Part shown: one piece after another, positions 1 to 5,241 of the stretch
Position numbering within the stretch: position 1 is the first letter of the stretch
Layout: each line of letters opens with the position of its first letter
DNA from: Micromonosporaceae bacterium
GTDB lineage: Bacteria; Actinomycetota; Actinomycetes; Mycobacteriales; Micromonosporaceae
DNA: 6,267 bases
Assembly: GCA_017354595.1 (NCBI GenBank)
Contig: JAFMQQ010000197.1
Location: forward strand, 1 to 6,267
Reading direction: 5' to 3'
Position numbers and translations under genes: made by a program
Notes under the pieces: model-generated
Seen by the model: the letters and a program-made list of their open reading frames with translations, nothing else
Told to the model about the DNA's origin: nothing
The model's database searches: none

Positions 1-952
1 CGATCGGCGCGGGCAGCGGCCGGGCCGGTGCGCTCGCCGGTACCGACGGGGCCAGCCCGGCCAGCGCCACCGCCGCGCCGAGCAGCAACGGCAGGATCTG
101 CAGCGCGACGAGCCACCGGCCGCGGGCGCCGGCCAGCAGCACCAGCGGGATCAGCCCGACCCCGAAGGCGACCAGCCCGGCCCGGCTCATCGTCGCCGCG
201 AGTCCCACCAGCGACAGGTACGCCATCCCCGCCCGAACCAGGCTCCCCGGCCGGTCGATGACCCGGGCCAGTGCCAGCAGACAGAGCGCGGCGAGCAGGG
301 CAGCGGCCGCATTCGCGTAGGTGAGGGTGGAGCCGGCCCGCCACAGGCCCTCGACGACCGAGGCCCACGGTGGCCGGTGCCAGGCGACGCCGATCCAACC
401 GGGGACCGCGACCAGCGGACCGAGCGCGACGACCGCATCGGCGAACAGCTCGCGCGGCCCCGGCCCGCCATCCACTGAGCCGCTCTGTGCTGTCCCGCCC
501 TGTGCTGTCCCGATCTGCGCTGAGCCGGTGTGCCTGACGACCGTGGCCGCTGCGGCCAGGCAGCCGAGGCCGGCCAGCAGCGGTACCCCGCCACCGGCGC
601 CACCCGCGGGTCCGGGATGGAGGAGCCCGTCGGCGACTGTCCACAATGCAAGCCCGGCGCACGCGACCACCAGGTACACCACCGGGACGGGCCAGATGCC
701 GGTGCCGGCGCGGTGGCCGGCGCGCCCGGCGAGTACCGCGGCGACGATGGTGAGAGTCAGCGCAACGATCCGACCGGCGGGGTAGTAGCCACCCTGGGCC
801 ACCGCTGTCGCGGCCAGTGCGGCCAGCAGCAGCAGCGCGTGCCCGGGCAGCGCAGCGCCGGGCTCAGTCGCGCCGGGCTCAGTCGCGCCGGGCAACGCGG
901 CGTCGGGCGCACCGGCGTGCCTGGGTAAAGCGGCCTGGTCGCTGGACGCCAT
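1..952 (-). CDS. O-antigen ligase/polymerase-like polytopic membrane protein (3' end outside window)
   Basis: Reading the minus strand from ATG at 952 gives 317 uninterrupted codons that run off the window edge. A GGGGG ribosome-binding stretch lies about 6 bases upstream of the ATG. The protein starts with a hydrophilic tail of about 37 residues, then hydrophobic segments near residues 38-55, 60-76, 86-110, 124-140, 169-191, 207-230, 240-275 and 279-302. The stretch STLTYANAAAALL (208-220), followed by a hydrophobic segment and MSRAG (255-259), resembles the core of O-antigen ligase/Wzy-type proteins (T-x-x-Y-x-N ... S-R-x-G). That family transfers or polymerises lipid-linked glycans on the outer membrane face; in actinomycetes it is usually linked to exopolysaccharide or wall glycans. 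Two pentapeptide-repeat stretches, in the N-terminal tail and in the loop at 144-158, look like variable insertions. The family call rests on motif and topology; another polytopic glycan-assembly protein is possible. The large periplasmic loop and C-terminus are not visible. Confidence 0.72.
   Translation of the reverse strand, partial: MASSDQAALPRHAGAPDAALPGATEPGATEPGAALPGHALLLLAALAATAVAQGGYYPAGRIVALTLTIVAAVLAGRAGHRAGTGIWPVPVVYLVVACAGLALWTVADGLLHPGPAGGAGGGVPLLAGLGCLAAAATVVRHTGSAQIGTAQGGTAQSGSVDGGPGPRELFADAVVALGPLVAVPGWIGVAWHRPPWASVVEGLWRAGSTLTYANAAAALLAALCLLALARVIDRPGSLVRAGMAYLSLVGLAATMSRAGLVAFGVGLIPLVLLAGARGRWLVALQILPLLLGAAVALAGLAPSVPASAPARPLPAPI
485..529 (-). repeat. 15-bp tandem repeat, three copies, inside the ligase-like gene
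   Basis: Three adjacent 15-base units (485-499, 500-514, 515-529) share the core ctgtgctgtcccg; the third is degenerate. On the coding strand they give an imperfect pentapeptide repeat (SAQIG, TAQGG, TAQSG) in a hydrophilic loop between two membrane segments. The unit length keeps the reading frame, so copy-number change would alter only loop length. Confidence 0.75.
855..893 (-). repeat. 15-bp tandem repeat in the N-terminal tail of the ligase-like gene
   Basis: The unit gcgccgggctcagtc occurs exactly at 855-869 and 870-884, followed by a partial third copy to about 893. It encodes a GATEP pentapeptide repeat in the cytoplasmic N-terminal tail. Like the repeat at 485-529 it is a multiple of three and frame-neutral. 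Confidence 0.8.
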
Positions 953-1054
953 CGAGTACCCCCGATCGTGTCGGTGGCGTCACCATCCGCTGCATAGGCT
1001 AGACCCGATGTTCGGGCGCGGGTACCTGGCCGAAGGTCCCAGCCGGGTCCGCCC

Positions 1055-1060
1055 AGGAGG
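1055..1060 (+). promoter_or_regulatory. Consensus AGGAGG upstream of the aldo/keto reductase, possible alternative start
   Basis: A perfect AGGAGG lies 2 bases before an in-frame ATG (1063) and 5 bases before an in-frame GTG (1066). Initiation at GTG 1066 would add 20 residues to the reductase. The family normally begins about 10 residues before the K-L-P-G-G-G-A-M-P-L-L-G-F-G-T strand, which favours ATG 1126 with its own AGGA at 1114-1117. Both starts remain possible. Confidence 0.4.
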
Positions 1061-1125
1061 CTATGGTGGTCTTGAAGATCACAAGTACCATGCCTCGCCC
1101 TGACCGGTACGGCAGGATGGGCTGC

Positions 1126-1914
1126 ATGACTGAAGCCACCGGTACGCCCACCGTGAAGTTGCCCGGCGGCGGAGCCATGCCGCTGCTCGGCTTCGGCACC
1201 TGGCAGGCGCGGGGCTCGGCGGGCCGCGATGCGGTGCGCGAGGCGCTGCGCGTCGGGTACCGGCACCTGGACACCGCCACCGGGTACCGCAACCAGCGCG
1301 ATGTCGGCGCCGCGCTGCGCGACAGCGGTGTACCGCGGTCGGAGGTGTTCATCACCACCAAGCTGCCGCCGGAGAACGCCGGCGCCGAGCGCCGCACGAT
1401 CACCGAAAGCCTGCGTGAGCTCGGCACCGACTACGTCGACCTGTGGCTGATCCACTGGCCGCCGCGGCGGTCGGCCAGTCCCGAGGTGTGGCAGGCCTTC
1501 CGCGAGATCCGCGACCAGGGGCTGGTCCGCGACATCGGGGTCAGCAACTACAGCATCGGCCAGGTCGACGAGCTGGTCGCGGCGAGCGGCGAGGCGCCGG
1601 CGGTGAACCAGATCCCGTGGAGCCCGTCCCAGTACGACGCCGGCCTGCTGGCCGGCAGCCGCGAGCGCGGCGTGGTGGTGGAGGGGTACAGCCCCTTGGT
1701 CGGTACCAGCCTGCGCGACTCCGTGCTGTCCGAGGTCGCCGCCTCGCATGGGGTGACCGCGGCACAGGTGGTGCTGCGCTGGCACCTGCAGCACGGCGTG
1801 GTGGCGATCCCCAAGTCGGTGCGACCGGAGCGGATCGCGGAGAACTTCGGTGTCTTCGGCTTCGAGCTGGACGCCTCGGAGATGGCCCGGATCGACGAAC
1901 TCGGCCGTAGCTGA
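1126..1914 (+). CDS. Aldo/keto reductase, NADPH-dependent (diketogluconate-reductase-like clade)
   Basis: A 262-residue cytoplasmic TIM-barrel oxidoreductase, predicted to reduce aldehydes or ketones with NADPH; the substrate cannot be read from sequence. The family tetrad is intact: D49, Y54, K79 and H110. The first family signature is present at 44-61 (GYRHLDTATGYRNQRDVG, with the permitted Gln in place of Glu). The cofactor-binding end is I-P-K-S at 228-231 followed by R-x-E-R-I-A-E-N. The stretch N-Q-I-P-W-S-P replaces the commoner N-Q-I-E-Y-H-P, which marks a particular subgroup. At 262 residues it is slightly shorter than the usual 270-285, with almost no C-terminal tail, so the substrate-specificity tail loop looks reduced. 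ATG 1126 was chosen because AGGA lies 8 bases upstream and family homology begins at once. The gene is divergent from the membrane protein at 952 and convergent with the CBM-like gene ending at 1953, so it is probably monocistronic. Confidence 0.93.
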   Translation: MTEATGTPTVKLPGGGAMPLLGFGTWQARGSAGRDAVREALRVGYRHLDTATGYRNQRDVGAALRDSGVPRSEVFITTKLPPENAGAERRTITESLRELGTDYVDLWLIHWPPRRSASPEVWQAFREIRDQGLVRDIGVSNYSIGQVDELVAASGEAPAVNQIPWSPSQYDAGLLAGSRERGVVVEGYSPLVGTSLRDSVLSEVAASHGVTAAQVVLRWHLQHGVVAIPKSVRPERIAENFGVFGFELDASEMARIDELGRS

Positions 1915-1960
1915 TCCCGGCCAGCAGCTGCCACCTGCCGGCGCCGAGCCGGTCAGGATC
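1913..1960. terminator. Weak hairpin spanning the stops of two convergent genes
   Basis: The 38 bases between the reductase stop and the CBM-like gene stop are framed by GATC (1913-1916) plus CCGGC (1917-1921) on the left and GCCGG (1948-1952) plus GATC (1957-1960) on the right. The right arm carries a 4-base bulge. No T-tract follows on either strand. It may serve as a bidirectional terminator, but the long loop and bulge make this uncertain. Confidence 0.3.
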
Positions 1961-2903
1961 GGGGGGCCAGCGCGATCCGGTCGATCGCGGGCGCGCGCCC
2001 GTGCGGGTTGCTGATGGTGACCGGGTTCCACCCGGCGTACAGGTACACGATGAACGTCCGCTGCGCGCAGCAGACGGCGCCGGCCGGGACCGTCACGTGG
2101 ATGGGCCGGTTCCCCGGCACCGAGATGATGGCCAGGCGCGCACCGCTGCTCGGGTTCACCGCGAAGAAGGTCAGCGTGTACCGGCCGGCCCTGGTCACCT
2201 TGACCGCGTCGAAGCGCAGCGCCCCCGGGCCACCGGCGGCGTGCCAGTTGCCGATGTCTTCGACGACGCGTCCGCCGGATGAGCCGGCGAATTTGGCGAC
2301 CACGGCGGAGCCACGGAACGAGTTCGCGCCGGACTCGGCTTCGTAGACGACGACGCCGGCGCTGGCGGGTGGGCTGGCCGATGCGCCGGGCGCCGCAGGT
2401 TGGCCAGGCCCGACCGGTGAGTTGGCGGTACCGCCGGGAGGCAGTGCGCCGGACCCGCCGTTGGGGACGACGCCGTTCCGGTACGCCAGGATGAGCCCAC
2501 CCGCGGCGACGGCGAGTACTGCCAGGGCAGCGGCCAGGAGTACCACTGCCCGGCCGCGGCGCCGACCTTGCTGCCGTCCCTGTTCGGGCGCGGACTGTTG
2601 ATGCGCGGGCTGCTTCTGTGCGGGCTGCTTCTGTGTGGGCTGCCGGTGCGCGGCTTGCTTGCGCGCCGGTTGGTGCGGCGCCGCCTTCTTCTGCGCGGGT
2701 TGTTGCTGAGTGGCCACCTGCTGTGCCGGTTGCTGATGTACGGGTTGTTGCAGTGCCGGGTCCGGCACAGGCTGCAATTCCCCGGTGGACCCCAGACCTC
2801 GTGCCAGTCCGGCCTGACCGGCCCAGACTGGCGGGGTCGGGCGGCGTCTCGGCAGTGGCGGAGGCGGACTCTCACGGTCAGCGCTCATGTCATTACTGTC
2901 CAT
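1953..2903 (-). CDS. Membrane-anchored protein with C-terminal CBM6/CBM35-like domain (copy A)
   Basis: A 316-residue type II membrane protein. Order: short acidic N-terminus; conserved motif RRPTPPVWAGQAG (20-32) then A-R-G-L; Gln/Pro/Lys-rich pentapeptide repeats (51-108); basic patch RRRGR (114-118); one helix (119-140), so the N-terminus should be cytoplasmic; outer Pro/Gly/Ala linker (143-183); beta-rich domain (185-314). The outer domain has the CBM6/CBM35 layout: YEAESGA, S-G-G-R-V-V-x-D-I-G-N-W, L-R-F-D-A-V, A-G-R-Y-T-L, Y-A-G-W-N-P-V and a final A-I-D-R-I. This suggests binding of a wall or extracellular glycan; no enzymatic domain is present. The only cysteines are the adjacent pair 278-279. 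ATG 2903 has no clear Shine-Dalgarno; the in-frame ATG at codon 6 (2888) has a weak GGA upstream. Its paralogue lies immediately upstream on the same strand, but this gene has its own promoter. The cytoplasmic motif is unrecognised, so the role (sensor, anchor or scaffold) is open. Confidence 0.85.
   Translation of the reverse strand: MDSNDMSADRESPPPPLPRRRPTPPVWAGQAGLARGLGSTGELQPVPDPALQQPVHQQPAQQVATQQQPAQKKAAPHQPARKQAAHRQPTQKQPAQKQPAHQQSAPEQGRQQGRRRGRAVVLLAAALAVLAVAAGGLILAYRNGVVPNGGSGALPPGGTANSPVGPGQPAAPGASASPPASAGVVVYEAESGANSFRGSAVVAKFAGSSGGRVVEDIGNWHAAGGPGALRFDAVKVTRAGRYTLTFFAVNPSSGARLAIISVPGNRPIHVTVPAGAVCCAQRTFIVYLYAGWNPVTISNPHGRAPAIDRIALAPRS
2580..2753 (-). repeat. Degenerate 15-bp tandem array coding Gln/Pro pentapeptides in copy A
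   Basis: About eleven to twelve degenerate 15-base units encode pentapeptides of the type [QKRH]-Q-P-A-[QHK], for example QQPAQ, KQPAQ and KQPAH, at residues 51-108. The segment lies on the cytoplasmic side just before the membrane helix and carries many Lys, Arg and His residues. Copy B has a much shorter Gln/Pro stretch here, so repeat expansion or contraction is the main difference between the two cytoplasmic parts. Confidence 0.75.
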
Positions 2904-2914
2904 AGTGGAACAGC
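2895..2914. promoter_or_regulatory. Inverted repeat across the start codon of copy A
   Basis: On the minus strand GCTGTTCCA - CTA - TGGACAGT forms a stem of eight pairs, counting one G.T pair, with a single bulged base and a three-base loop. The first ATG sits at the loop/stem junction. The same structure recurs at the start of copy B. It could be an mRNA hairpin that hides the start or an operator placed downstream of the promoter. Confidence 0.5.
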
Positions 2915-2927
2915 CAACATCTTCTGG

Positions 2928-2956
2928 AATCTATCCGACAAAGCATCGATGGTCAA
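2928..2956 (-). promoter_or_regulatory. Sigma-70-type promoter of copy A
   Basis: On the minus strand TTGACC (2956-2951) and TAGATT (2933-2928) are separated by exactly 17 bases. The predicted transcript would start near 2921, leaving a leader of only about 18 bases before ATG 2903. The identical hexamers and spacing recur before copy B, while most of the spacer has diverged, which supports selection on the promoter elements. Confidence 0.8.
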
Positions 2957-3008
2957 CGCTCATCCGCCAGCCTCTGCAGGTTGCCCGGGCCGGTGGCGGC
3001 GCTGTGCG

Positions 3009-3042
3009 CCTGCGGCGCTGCGCTGTGTGGCGGCGCCGCAGG
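3009..3042 (-). terminator. Candidate terminator hairpin after copy B
   Basis: CCTGCGGCGC (3009-3018) and GCGCCGCAGG (3033-3042) form a perfect 10-bp GC-rich stem with a 14-base loop. It lies 26 bases beyond the stop of copy B and upstream of the copy A promoter. There is no T-tract. The position suggests it separates transcription of the two paralogues. Confidence 0.55.
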
Positions 3043-3052
3043 TATCCGAGCG

Positions 3053-3076
3053 GTCAGGGCCGGGCGGTCAGGGCCG
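3053..3076. repeat. Short direct repeat at the 3' end of copy B
   Basis: The 11-base unit ggtcagggccg occurs at 3053-3063 and 3066-3076, and a degenerate third copy (ggtcaga) follows. The second copy overlaps the stop codon of copy B (3068-3070). It looks like slippage at the gene end that duplicated the stop region; no function is evident. Confidence 0.6.
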
Positions 3077-4096
3077 AGGGGTCAGAGTGATCCGGTCGAT
3101 CGCGGGCGCACGGTCGTGTGGATTGCTGAAGGTGATCGGGTTGAGCCCAGCCGTCAGGTTGACCAGGAACGTGTGGCTGACGCAGCAGCCCGCTCCCGCG
3201 GGGACCGCGAGGTGGATCGGCTGGTTGCCTGGTATCGAGATGATGGCGTTGGACGGCGCACCGCTTGAGTTCACCGCGAAGACAACCAGCGCGTACCGTC
3301 CGGTCTCGGGCGCCCGTACGGCGTTGAAGCGGAGCGTGCCCGGATTGTTGTTGCCCGCGATGTGCCAGTTGCCGATGTCCGTGACGACCCGGCCGCCGGA
3401 CGAACCGGTGAAGGGCGCGACGATGGCGGAGCCGCGGAGCAGGTTCGCGCCGGACTCGGCCTCGTAGGTCACGGTGACGTTGGTCGGCGGCTTCGGCGGG
3501 CCCGGTACGCCGGGCGTACCAGGTGGGCCGGGCGCGGCCGGCTGACCCGCCGACGGTGCGATGCCGACCGGTGCGATCCCGGCCGGTGCGATCCCGGCCG
3601 GTGCTGCCGTCGTCGACGGGATGACCGCCGATGGGTCTGCACTCGGGTCGGTGCTCGACAGCGGCGCGGGCAGGGCGGCGGCGGGAGGGTTCGCGGTACC
3701 GGGCGGCGGCGCGGCGCCGGTGCTGGCACTGGGCGTCGCTGCGTCCCATGGCCGGAGCAGGATGAGCGCACCCGCGGCGACCGCGAGCAGCGCCACGGCG
3801 CCGACGAGGATCGACACGGCTGTGCCGCGTCGCTTCGTTCCTTGTTGCTGTGAGGGTTGTTGCTCCACCGGTTGCTGCGCCGCAGCTGGTTGGTGCGGCT
3901 GCACCGGGTCAAGGTCTGGCGTCGGATCAACGACGACGTCGGTGTTGCCCACCAGTCCTCGGGCACGGCCCGCCTGGCCGGCCCAGACCGGCGGGGTCGG
4001 GCGGCGCGGTGCAGGCCCCGTCGTGTCAGTGAGCCCAGCTTTCTCGGTGTGCCCTGGCGCGCCGTTACCGTCAGCGCTCATGACATCACTGTCCAT
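3068..4096 (-). CDS. Membrane-anchored protein with C-terminal CBM6/CBM35-like domain (copy B)
   Basis: A 342-residue paralogue of the protein at 1953-2903 with the same order of parts. It has an N-terminus beginning MDSDVMSAD, motif RRPTPPVWAGQAG (31-43) then A-R-G-L, a Gln/Pro-rich stretch (64-85), KRR (88-90), one membrane helix (92-114), a long outer Ala/Pro/Ser/Thr linker (118-207) and a CBM6/CBM35-like domain (209-340). By eye the outer domains of A and B are roughly two thirds identical, while the linkers share almost nothing. The linker holds three PAGIA-type pentapeptides (166-180) and a short collagen-like G-P-P stretch near 190-200. The only cysteines are the adjacent pair 304-305, matching copy A. 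The likely role is display of a glycan-binding domain on the outer membrane face, coupled to a cytoplasmic motif of unknown partner. It has its own promoter and is divergent from the lysozyme gene at 4377 across a 280-base gap. The start is conserved with copy A, but no Shine-Dalgarno is evident. Confidence 0.85.
   Translation of the reverse strand: MDSDVMSADGNGAPGHTEKAGLTDTTGPAPRRPTPPVWAGQAGRARGLVGNTDVVVDPTPDLDPVQPHQPAAAQQPVEQQPSQQQGTKRRGTAVSILVGAVALLAVAAGALILLRPWDAATPSASTGAAPPPGTANPPAAALPAPLSSTDPSADPSAVIPSTTAAPAGIAPAGIAPVGIAPSAGQPAAPGPPGTPGVPGPPKPPTNVTVTYEAESGANLLRGSAIVAPFTGSSGGRVVTDIGNWHIAGNNNPGTLRFNAVRAPETGRYALVVFAVNSSGAPSNAIISIPGNQPIHLAVPAGAGCCVSHTFLVNLTAGLNPITFSNPHDRAPAIDRITLTPRP
3556..3600 (-). 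repeat. Three 15-bp tandem units in the outer linker of copy B
   Basis: The units at 3571-3585 and 3586-3600 are identical (gtgcgatcccggccg); the unit at 3556-3570 differs at two positions. They encode the repeated A-G-I-A-P-type pentapeptide of the extracellular linker. Near-identity of the units suggests recent expansion. Confidence 0.8.
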
Positions 4097-4107
4097 AGTG
4101 GACCAGT
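4088..4107. promoter_or_regulatory. Inverted repeat across the start codon of copy B
   Basis: On the minus strand ACTGGTCCA - CTA - TGGACAGT forms an eight-pair stem with one bulged G and a CTA loop. Relative to the copy A element, the only differences are the bulged base (G versus T) and the outermost base (A versus G, both able to pair with T/U), so the fold is kept. Confidence 0.5.
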
Positions 4108-4120
4108 CAACATTCAGATG

Positions 4121-4149
4121 AATCTATCCGATGCGCCATGGACGGTCAA
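4121..4149 (-). promoter_or_regulatory. Sigma-70-type promoter of copy B
   Basis: On the minus strand TTGACC (4149-4144) and TAGATT (4126-4121) have a 17-base spacer, the same hexamers and spacing as the copy A promoter. The -10 box lies 24 bases before ATG 4096. Confidence 0.8.
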
Positions 4150-4376
4150 CAGTTGCCGGCAAATACTTCACCGAGGGGCGAAGCTCGATAAACAACCGGC
4201 TGACGCCTCGTTGACGCGACGTGCACGCATTGACGGGCAGCCGTCACGGTTTGTGCCTGCCGGATCGGAACGGCTCCAATGGCCACCAGTCCTTCCTGCT
4301 CCTGCTACTCCCGTGCTACCTACTGCGTGGTATAGAAGCATAGAAAATTCACGGCCCCCTAGCGGAAAGGAAGCTG
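4150..4376 (+). promoter_or_regulatory. Intergenic region upstream of the lysozyme gene
   Basis: This gap between divergent genes is less GC-rich than its surroundings and holds no gene I can support. It contains TTGACG at 4211-4216 and 4230-4235, plus CTGACG at 4200-4205; these could be activator or repressor sites. An AT-rich stretch at 4331-4350 offers -10-like TATAGA (4331-4336) about 40 bases before the lysozyme ATG, but I find no convincing -35 at 16-18 bases. The ribosome-binding site AAGGA is at 4367-4371, 5 bases before the start. Confidence 0.4.
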
Positions 4377-5114
4377 ATGGAGAAGCGAGCACGCACCCGG
4401 CCCCTCGCCATCCTTATGGCCGCGCTCGCCGTGGCAGTCGCCACGATCGCGGTGGCCCAACCGGCCGTCGCCGCCCCCGCCGGTCTACCCGGCATGGATG
4501 TATCGAGCTACCAAGGCAACGTCAACTGGTCGTCGGCCTACTCGAAGGGCGCCCGGTTCGCCTACATCAAGGCGACCGAGGGCACGTACTACACCAACCC
4601 GTACTTTGCCCAGCAGTACAACGGCTCGTACAACATCGGCATGATCCGCGGCTCGTACCACTTCGCGACCCCGAACACGACCACTGGTGCGACGCAGGCC
4701 AACTACTTCGTCGCACACGGTGGCGGTTGGTCCAAGGATGGCAAGACGCTGCCCGGCGCTCTGGACATCGAGTACAACCCGTACGGTGCCGAGTGCTACG
4801 GCAAGACCCAGGCCGCGATGCGCAGCTGGATCGCCGATTTCATCAACACGTACCACTCCAAGACCGGCCGGTGGGCGACCATCTACAGCACCACCGACTG
4901 GTGGACCACGTGCACCGGTAACTACTCCGGCTTCTGGGCGAACGATCCACTGTGGATCGCCCGGTACGCCAGCACGGTCGGTACCCTGCCGGCCGGTGCG
5001 CCGTTCTACTCGTTCTGGCAGTGGACCAGCGCCGGCCCATTCCCCGGCGACTCCAACGTCTGGAACGGCACGCTGGCGAACCTCAAGACCCTCGCCTGCA
5101 ACGGCCCCTGCTGA
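4377..5114 (+). CDS. Secreted GH25 (Chalaropsis-type) lysozyme
   Basis: A 245-residue secreted muramidase predicted to cut the beta-1,4 bond between N-acetylmuramic acid and N-acetylglucosamine in peptidoglycan. Residues 1 to about 32 form a signal peptide: basic MEKRARTR, an Ala/Val-rich core and a probable cut at AVA-A. The GH25 barrel fills the rest: G-M-D-V-S-S-Y-Q-G (39-47), F-A-Y-I-K-A-T-E-G (61-69), I-R-G-S-Y-H-F (90-96), L-D-I-E (129-132), I-Y-S-T-T-D-W-W, and F-W-Q-W near the end. Candidate acidic active-site residues are D41, D130 and E132, with E132 the expected acid. Sequence and order closely resemble Streptomyces lysozymes of the cellosyl/M1 type, and no separate wall-binding domain is attached. 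The AAGGA 5 bases upstream supports the start. A strong terminator follows. The role could be wall turnover or lysis of other bacteria; the sequence does not decide. Confidence 0.95.
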   Translation: MEKRARTRPLAILMAALAVAVATIAVAQPAVAAPAGLPGMDVSSYQGNVNWSSAYSKGARFAYIKATEGTYYTNPYFAQQYNGSYNIGMIRGSYHFATPNTTTGATQANYFVAHGGGWSKDGKTLPGALDIEYNPYGAECYGKTQAAMRSWIADFINTYHSKTGRWATIYSTTDWWTTCTGNYSGFWANDPLWIARYASTVGTLPAGAPFYSFWQWTSAGPFPGDSNVWNGTLANLKTLACNGPC

Positions 5115-5131
5115 ACCCACACTGTTCAAGT

Positions 5132-5166
5132 GAAGAGCCCCGCCGGCGATCCCGGCGGGGCTCTTC
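5132..5166. terminator. Strong hairpin terminator after the lysozyme gene
   Basis: The arms 5132-5146 (GAAGAGCCCCGCCGG) and 5152-5166 are perfectly complementary over 15 bp with a five-base loop. The hairpin starts 17 bases after the lysozyme stop. The right arm ends in CTCTTCC rather than a long T-run, as is common in high-GC actinomycetes. It should insulate the downstream esterase gene. Confidence 0.92.
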
Positions 5167-5231
5167 CGTCCAGATCGACTAAATGCTATGCATACCGCAC
5201 CGGGGTTCCCCGTCCCCGTTTCGCACCCCTC

Positions 5232-5237
5232 GGAGGA
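5232..5237 (+). promoter_or_regulatory. Ribosome-binding site that sets the GTG start of the esterase gene
   Basis: GGAGGA lies 4 bases before GTG 5242. An in-frame ATG at 5188 would add 18 polar residues in front of a complete signal peptide and has no comparable site, so GTG 5242 is preferred. Confidence 0.85.
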
Positions 5238-5241
5238 TGAC

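Noticed and set aside
757..2031. Long open frame on the minus strand (424 codons)
   Set aside because: It lies antisense to the well-supported aldo/keto reductase and overlaps the ligase-like start; its protein is low-complexity Arg/Ala/Gly with no recognisable domain, as expected from the opposite strand of a GC-rich gene.
2568..3467. Plus-strand frame of 299 codons with a repeated L-L-x-x-G-L-L pattern resembling a membrane segment
   Set aside because: The pattern is the complement of the Gln/Pro pentapeptide array of copy A; the frame also runs across the copy A promoter and into copy B, so it is a shadow.
3480..3540. Collagen-like G-x-y stretch in copy B as a separate domain
   Set aside because: Only a few triplets are present (GPPGTPGVPGPP), too few to form a triple helix; it is better seen as part of the flexible linker.
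3553..3600. Short regular repeats as a possible CRISPR array
   Set aside because: The 15-bp units are directly adjacent with no spacers and translate in frame as a pentapeptide linker.
3857..4921. Plus-strand frame of 354 codons
   Set aside because: It overlaps the antisense of copy B and a different frame of the lysozyme gene; no domain is visible and the composition is that of an out-of-frame reading.
5188..5241. ATG 5188 as the start of the esterase
   Set aside because: It would put 18 polar residues in front of a complete signal peptide and lacks a ribosome-binding site, whereas GTG 5242 has GGAGGA 4 bases upstream.
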